Source of the DNA: Marinomonas maritima
GTDB taxonomy: Bacteria; Pseudomonadota; Gammaproteobacteria; Pseudomonadales; Marinomonadaceae
Reading direction: 5' to 3'
Assembly (NCBI RefSeq): GCF_024435075.2
Contig: NZ_JAMZEG020000002.1
Coordinates: 248,001-312,000, forward strand
Length of the DNA stretch: 64,000 bases
The translations under genes and the position numbers were made by a program. Positions 59,508 through 64,000 of this stretch are shown here, piece by piece. The notes beneath the pieces were generated by a model. It saw only the letters and a list, made by a program, of their open reading frames with translations, ran no database searches and was not told the DNA's origin. How positions within the stretch are numbered: position 1 is the stretch's first letter; every line of letters starts with the position of its first letter.

Positions 59508-60580
59508 AATCCTGTCGCGCCTTTTCTTCGCACCAAATAAATTAAGATTGGCGCACCGATGAAAGCGGTCACAATCGAGACTCGCAATTCGCCAGTAATT
59601 AACACTCGACCAATAATGTCGGCACTTAATAGAAGAATGGGCGTCAAAATAAAGCTGAAAGGAATAATCCAGCGTTGATCTGGACCGACCATCCAGCGGG
59701 CTATATGGGGCATCATCAAACTGACAAAGCCAATGGGCCCGGCGGCGGCGGTTGCGGCGCCACAAAGCAGAGTAATCGCTATCAAACCTATCACTTGGAT
59801 TCGAACGGGTTTACTTCCCAATGCCGCGGCTAAGGAATCTCCTAAGCTAAATGCGTTTAAAGCGGGTGTAATGGCAATGGCCAGAAGGCAGCCAATGATA
59901 ACCACAGGGGCAATAAATAGCGGCACAGACAGCGTTCGAATATCTAAACTGCCAACGGACCAAAAGCGAACTTGATCAAACGCGACTGGGTTAAATAGCG
60001 TGAGAGAGGAGCTTAACCCGCCAAAGACGGCGCCAATCGCCACACCTGCCAAGGTCAGCTTAAGTGGATCGACTCTTCCACCGCCCATGCTGCCAACAAA
60101 ATAGACTAACAAACTGGCTAAAAAAGCACCGAGCGCCGCGTAATAGAAGAATTCGGTAAGCTGAGTCGCACCCAGAAAAACAATAGCAATCGCGATAGCC
60201 AGACTGGCGCCTAAGTTAACGCCGAGTATGCCTGGGTCGGCAAGGGGGTTGCGTGTGATGGCTTGAATCAGCGCGCCAGACGTGCCAAGTGCCATGCCAA
60301 CAAAAAGTCCGTTTAAAGTTCGAGGGAGTCGACCTTCAAAAATGATGATTTCGGCAATGCCATGTTCTTTGCCGATTAAGACATTCCAAAGCTGATCTAT
60401 CGATAAGGGCTTTGCGCCAATGCATAAACTGGCCACCATAATGACAAACAATAAAAGGATGGACGCCAGCAGCCAAGCGTAGCGCTTATTGCTGGTTGTC
60501 GCTGTCGTTTTATTAAGTGGCGTTTTATTGAGTGACTTTGTATTAGGTGTTTTTTCTCTCGTTAAGGCGTTACTGGACAT
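59504..60580 (-). CDS. fepD: Ferric siderophore ABC transporter permease
   Basis: This is a 358-residue FecCD permease. Typical segments are GTSGALIQAITRNPLADPGILGVNLGAS, then GPIGFVSLMMPHIARW. I placed the start at the ATG at 60580, which overlaps the fepB stop by 11 bases. It has a roughly 30-residue N-terminal cytoplasmic tail containing three 15-bp repeats (TPNTK, SLNKT, PLNKT) before the first helix. A longer start at 60670 would lie within fepB. It pairs with FepG. Confidence 0.93.
   Translation of the reverse strand: MSSNALTREKTPNTKSLNKTPLNKTTATTSNKRYAWLLASILLLFVIMVASLCIGAKPLSIDQLWNVLIGKEHGIAEIIIFEGRLPRTLNGLFVGMALGTSGALIQAITRNPLADPGILGVNLGASLAIAIAIVFLGATQLTEFFYYAALGAFLASLLVYFVGSMGGGRVDPLKLTLAGVAIGAVFGGLSSSLTLFNPVAFDQVRFWSVGSLDIRTLSVPLFIAPVVIIGCLLAIAITPALNAFSLGDSLAAALGSKPVRIQVIGLIAITLLCGAATAAAGPIGFVSLMMPHIARWMVGPDQRWIIPFSFILTPILLLSADIIGRVLITGELRVSIVTAFIGAPILIYLVRRKGATGL
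60503..60547 (-). repeat. Three degenerate 15-bp tandem repeats within fepD
   Basis: Units at 60503-60517, 60518-60532 and 60533-60547 read on the minus strand as variants of CTNAATAAAACGNCA. The first two units (minus-strand last two) differ at few bases; the third is more diverged. They encode the repeated tail segment of FepD. Confidence 0.7.
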
Positions 60581-61598
60581 GGGTTTGGTGTCCAAACTGA
60601 GTTTGTAATTGCTTGAGTAAGTTGGTGGCGCTGTAGTAGTCCAAGCGGAAGGTGTCATCGCCGACCGCAAATACTTGGTTGTTTTTTACAGCGCTTGTTT
60701 CACGTAAGTAATGGTTTTCTTTGAACGCTGTTTCTCTGTCCTTGGAAGCTGAAAACAACAGGACAGAGTGACCCGTAACGGCATCTGGGAACCGCTCACC
60801 GGTGGCAATGACAATGTCATTACGCATGCCCATACTGATATTGCCTTTGACGGATTCTGGAATGTCGGCAATGGTGAATCCTAGTTCTTGTAAAATGCGG
60901 CCTTGGGCGGACTCGGTTGTCCAAATGTTCGCGCCTGTACCGTCTTGGTAATACACCATGGCAGTGGTTGGTTGAGGTGGTAGGGTGATCATCGACTTAG
61001 TTTCTTTTAAGCCCTTTTCAAAGCGCTGTGTGATGGTTTTAGCTTGTTCTTCAAGGCCAAGAATGTTCCCTAAAACATCGGCCAGTTGAATCCAACTTTT
61101 GTCGTCATAACCAATGACCAGAATGGGGGCTATGTTTTTTAGCTGATCATAGAGCTTTAATGCTGAATCGCCACCCGTCGCAGAGATAATGATCAAGTCT
61201 GGATTCGCTTTAATAATGGCTTCCGCATTAGGCTCTGTTTGGTAGAGCGGGATAACGCCTCGTTCTTCCGCTACGTTTGCCCATTGACGCATGAAGCCTT
61301 GTTCTGCCGCGACGCTGGTGTTCGCCATGGTCGCACCAGAGGCAACAAGTGGCGCATTGATTGCCAGTAGTGTGCCAGACAAGGTGACGCTGGTAGAAAC
61401 AATCCTACTTGGTTGTTTATCTAGGGTGAGCAAACCTTCACGAGTCATGATGCTTCTTGGCCAGCCGGATTTACTTTTTTCTACTTGGCCGATTTTTAAT
61501 GAGGATGAATGAGATGACGGTTGATCGCAGCCCACAAGTAAAAAACAAAAAACAAAGAGCGCGAAGAAGCGATTAAAAAGAGAAGTATTGTTAAGCAT
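60570..61598 (-). CDS. fepB: Ferric siderophore periplasmic binding lipoprotein
   Basis: This is a 342-residue class III binding protein (FepB-like, TroA fold). It is a lipoprotein: the signal ends in the lipobox LLVGC, so the cysteine would be acylated. The mature part has RIVSTSVTLSGTLLAI, AIIKANPDLIIISATGG and a C-terminal lobe with RLDYYSATNLLKQLQ. The FepB of E. coli is soluble, so lipid anchoring is a variant seen in other bacteria. A Fur box lies 67 bases upstream. It leads the fepBDGC operon. Confidence 0.92.
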   Translation of the reverse strand: MLNNTSLFNRFFALFVFCFLLVGCDQPSSHSSSLKIGQVEKSKSGWPRSIMTREGLLTLDKQPSRIVSTSVTLSGTLLAINAPLVASGATMANTSVAAEQGFMRQWANVAEERGVIPLYQTEPNAEAIIKANPDLIIISATGGDSALKLYDQLKNIAPILVIGYDDKSWIQLADVLGNILGLEEQAKTITQRFEKGLKETKSMITLPPQPTTAMVYYQDGTGANIWTTESAQGRILQELGFTIADIPESVKGNISMGMRNDIVIATGERFPDAVTGHSVLLFSASKDRETAFKENHYLRETSAVKNNQVFAVGDDTFRLDYYSATNLLKQLQTQFGHQTHVQ

Positions 61599-61664
61599 GC
61601 CTAAACCCTATAGACCAAAAAGAACGCGCTATTATAACGATGGGCAGACATTAATCATACTATT

Positions 61665-61683
61665 GATAATCATTTTCATTATC
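61665..61683 (-). promoter_or_regulatory. Fur box upstream of fepBDGC
   Basis: GATAATCATTTTCATTATC matches 16 of 19 positions of the Fur consensus and is the best site in the window. It lies 67 bases before the fepB start, just past the 3' end of the GH79 gene. Confidence 0.9.
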
Positions 61684-61704
61684 TTTCTTTTTTGATTTTT
61701 TTAC

Positions 61705-63216
61705 TCACACCGTAAAGCACCAAAAATTAATACTGTAAGGGCTGACGAGGTTTAACTTTGATAGCTTAGGGAAATCTTTTAAGGCCACTTTGCCTTTATT
61801 AAACTTAGGTTTGATGCCATTGATGCGTATTTTTTTTGAGGTAAGAGAGTCGGCGGTTATTTCGAAACGTTTTTTCTTTGACCCAAATCCTTGGCAATTC
61901 ATAATTTTGGGTTTAGCCGACATGTTGATAATAAGCAGCGTGCATTTGCCTTCTTTTTTTGCACTGTGGCAGTAAGTTTGCACAAAAGGATCGTTACTTT
62001 GTACGGCAAAAACGTCTTCACCCATTAGCTTTCCCCATAGCCAGCTGACCCAATAATCAGGGTTAGGTTTTAACGTACTACGATTGATTAAGGCATAGTC
62101 TCCACCAATCAGGCTTTGCCTTATCATGACTTTTTGACCGATTTTCGCCCCTCGCCCTAATTGATCCGCCCACCAAAAACAGGAGACAAAACGGTCAGAC
62201 AGTTTGGCTTGCCCGCCGCATTGTGCTGAGCCTGTTTCACCAGTCCAAAGTACTGCTTTTGGTTGATATTGGTTACGCCACTTATCGAGTTGCATCGAGT
62301 ATTTTTCATAGTCCTTCAAAGAGTTTGGCGACAGGATATTATTGATTGTGGCCGCTCTTGTTTTAATCGGCGAACGACTACTTTGGAAGGGATAATAATG
62401 CCAGTCCACGATGTCGATTTTTTCCTCTAGGCTTGCCAAAAAAGTGGATGATATATTGCTTAGTGGTTTGACGGCCTCACCGATCCTAGGCCAAAAGGCA
62501 CTGCCTGGGCCGGCAACTTTACTGTGTGGACAGTGTTGTCGAACGCATCGTGTAAAGGTGTCGTAGTCTTTGGCGAGATTTTTGGCACTGGGTTGCGAGG
62601 TGAGTCCGTGGAACGCCCAGTAAGCATTGAGCTCGTTGCCTAGCTCAAGTACCTCGATAGTTTGTCCGTGCTCATGGCTGTATTGCAGTAATGCTTCCAC
62701 TTCATCTGATTGCCATGCGCCTTGTTGGCGTCGCTCAAATAAGCCGTACTTCATGGTGAACATGAGGCGTAAAGCATGGCGCTGGCAAAAGTCGTGTAGG
62801 TTATGCCACATTTCTTTCGTGAGAATGAGCGTATTGGGTGGTTCAGTAGAGGCGTTTTTGAGACTGGTAAAATAATGTATTTTATCGGCTTCTGACCCAC
62901 CAACGCGAACATAGGCGGGTCCAAGTGCTTCGATAAGTTGATCTAGCTTTGGCTGATTTAGATCTAACGGCTCGACCCGCTGCGTCCCCAATCCTCGCTG
63001 GGTGCCTTTACTGCCTTCCCACCAAAATCCGCCAGCCAGAACAGAAATATCGATAGAAAAAGACAAAAATCTCGCGTCAACCTTGGTAATTGGCGTCATA
63101 CTACTTAGACTCACAGACACGGTTTTATTTTGTTGTCTGGTGCTTCTTTCGTGTTGCCATGAATTTACTAATCTATTACTAAACAAGATGTTTGTTCCCG
63201 AATAAACGATCTTCAT
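61705..63216 (-). CDS. Heparanase-like glycoside hydrolase (GH79)
   Basis: This is a 503-residue TIM-barrel enzyme resembling heparanase and bacterial beta-glucuronidases of GH79. The family region LGPAYVRVGGSEADK is followed by the acid/base motif ELGNELNAYW and, later, VDWHYYPF and the nucleophile segment LWTGETGSAQCGG, then RQSLIGGDYALI. No signal peptide is seen, so cytoplasmic action or an unusual start is implied. The ATG at 63216 is chosen; a TTG at 63225 and an ATG at 63099 are alternatives, but the latter cuts a likely beta strand. Substrate is unknown; uronic-acid glycans are likely. Confidence 0.82.
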   Translation of the reverse strand: MKIVYSGTNILFSNRLVNSWQHERSTRQQNKTVSVSLSSMTPITKVDARFLSFSIDISVLAGGFWWEGSKGTQRGLGTQRVEPLDLNQPKLDQLIEALGPAYVRVGGSEADKIHYFTSLKNASTEPPNTLILTKEMWHNLHDFCQRHALRLMFTMKYGLFERRQQGAWQSDEVEALLQYSHEHGQTIEVLELGNELNAYWAFHGLTSQPSAKNLAKDYDTFTRCVRQHCPHSKVAGPGSAFWPRIGEAVKPLSNISSTFLASLEEKIDIVDWHYYPFQSSRSPIKTRAATINNILSPNSLKDYEKYSMQLDKWRNQYQPKAVLWTGETGSAQCGGQAKLSDRFVSCFWWADQLGRGAKIGQKVMIRQSLIGGDYALINRSTLKPNPDYWVSWLWGKLMGEDVFAVQSNDPFVQTYCHSAKKEGKCTLLIINMSAKPKIMNCQGFGSKKKRFEITADSLTSKKIRINGIKPKFNKGKVALKDFPKLSKLNLVSPYSINFWCFTV

Positions 63217-63283
63217 AGACTGCAATAAGACTGTGACACTTGTATTAAGTGGTGAAACCTAAACGAATTATAAGGATGCCTAT

Positions 63284-63811
63284 ATGAAATATGTTGTTTG
63301 GATTATGTCGATTCTATTGGCGGGTTGTACTAGTGCGCCTAAAAATATTAATCCTGTTACTCAATTTCAGTTAGAGCGTTATTTAGGAACCTGGTACGAA
63401 ATTGCTCGACAAGATCATGCGTTTGAAGAGGGGTTGACGAACGTAACCGCCACGTATTCTATGCGAGATGATGGTGGTGTGGCGGTATTAAACAGAGGCT
63501 ATTCAGCAGACGATAAAGAATGGCGAGAAGCCACAGGGCGAGCGTATTTTGTCAACTCTTCTGATGTTGGACATTTAAAAGTGTCTTTCTTTGGGCCTTT
63601 TTATGGTGCTTATGTGATCTTTGAGTTAGATAAAAAAGACTACCAATACGCCATGGTATCAGGCCCTAATCGTGAGTTTTTTTGGTTATTATCAAGAACA
63701 CCTACGATGCCAAAAGACGTAAAGCAAAGATTGTTCGCAAAAGCAGAGAAGCTAGGCTTTCAGATGGATAAACTGGTCAATGTGGTGCAAACCGGCACTA
63801 TAATTCAGTAA
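63284..63811 (+). CDS. blc: Outer-membrane lipocalin (Blc-like lipoprotein)
   Basis: This is a 175-residue bacterial lipocalin. A lipoprotein signal ends in LLAGC (acylated cysteine). The lipocalin motif 1 is RYLGTWYEIAR, followed by GRAYFVNSSDVGHLKVSFFGPFYGAYVIFEL and the terminal WLLSRTPTMP, all as in E. coli Blc. The fold binds lysophospholipids or fatty acids. It is divergent from the GH79 gene and monocistronic as far as can be seen. Confidence 0.93.
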   Translation: MKYVVWIMSILLAGCTSAPKNINPVTQFQLERYLGTWYEIARQDHAFEEGLTNVTATYSMRDDGGVAVLNRGYSADDKEWREATGRAYFVNSSDVGHLKVSFFGPFYGAYVIFELDKKDYQYAMVSGPNREFFWLLSRTPTMPKDVKQRLFAKAEKLGFQMDKLVNVVQTGTIIQ

Positions 63812-63831
63812 TGACATAATACACCGGATGG

Positions 63832-64000
63832 CTAGAAAAGAGCGCAAGTGACGGATTGTTTTGCTTCATCGTCTGAACAAACGGCCGCATACGCGTCAGG
63901 ATTTTGAAGCAGTGCGTAATGATCATCTGAATCTCTGCATTGGGCGAGAAAAGCCTCATGTCGTTGGTTAAAATTCGCTCTTGTTATTTCATAATCAACT
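63832..64000 (-). CDS. 3' end of an unrecognised gene, running off the right edge
   Basis: On the minus strand an open frame enters at the right edge and ends at a TAG (63832-63834), giving a C-terminus of at least 55 residues. The composition is protein-like (FLAQCRDSDDHYALLQNPDAY, ending VTCALF) and three cysteines occur. I do not recognise the family. It converges with the lipocalin gene, 20 bases away, with no clear terminator between them. Confidence 0.55.
   Translation of the reverse strand, partial: VDYEITRANFNQRHEAFLAQCRDSDDHYALLQNPDAYAAVCSDDEAKQSVTCALF

Overview
The window reads as a chromosomal segment of a marine gammaproteobacterium of the Oceanospirillales; Marinomonas is the best guess. 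That is an inference from gene content (FadBA with EtfBA, a complete inositol catabolic operon, Cache-type chemoreceptors, a catechol siderophore locus), moderate GC and protein style, not a proven identification. No rRNA, tRNA, CRISPR array, transposase or phage gene was seen.

Layout. 1-5500: etfBA and fadBA, fatty acid beta-oxidation and its electron acceptor. 5583-7106: a D-2-hydroxyacid dehydrogenase and a small secreted protein. 7136-10897 (minus): codB, a PucR-type regulator and codA, a pyrimidine salvage operon with overlapping genes. 11248-16181: katG, a chemoreceptor and a DUF2127 membrane protein. 16193-30194: inositol region, with an RpiR-type regulator and a periplasmic binding protein on the minus strand diverging from permease, ATPase, Gfo/Idh oxidoreductase, iolC, iolD, iolE, iolA, iolB and iolG. 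30265-36894: DUF748 protein, thioesterase, Qnr-like pentapeptide protein, isochorismatase-fold hydrolase, a small unknown gene, zntA behind a clear MerR-type promoter, and rnk. 37100-38836: a second chemoreceptor.

39042-61683 is a catecholate siderophore locus: entC-entE-entB-entA (2,3-dihydroxybenzoate synthesis and activation), a TonB-dependent receptor diverging from fes, mbtH, a 2879-residue dimodular NRPS and entS, then the converging fepB-fepD-fepG-fepC importer. Fur-like boxes lie before entC, between the receptor and fes, and before fepB. The NRPS reads C-A-T-E-C-A-T-TE. Its second adenylation domain carries the EntF serine code, and its first carries acidic pocket residues that suggest a basic amino acid, followed by an intact epimerase. 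With a Fes-type esterase this predicts a DHB-D-(Orn/Lys/Arg)-L-Ser siderophore, probably oligomerised as a serine ester macrolactone in the trivanchrobactin/trichrysobactin class. No phosphopantetheinyl transferase gene is in the window. The right end holds a heparanase-like GH79 protein, a Blc-type lipocalin and the 3' end of an unrecognised minus-strand gene.

The points most worth following are the siderophore prediction, an IolC C-terminal domain that may supply the missing IolJ aldolase step, related 15-bp in-frame tandem repeats in three unrelated genes, the zntA operator/promoter, and the altered active-site neighbour in CodA.
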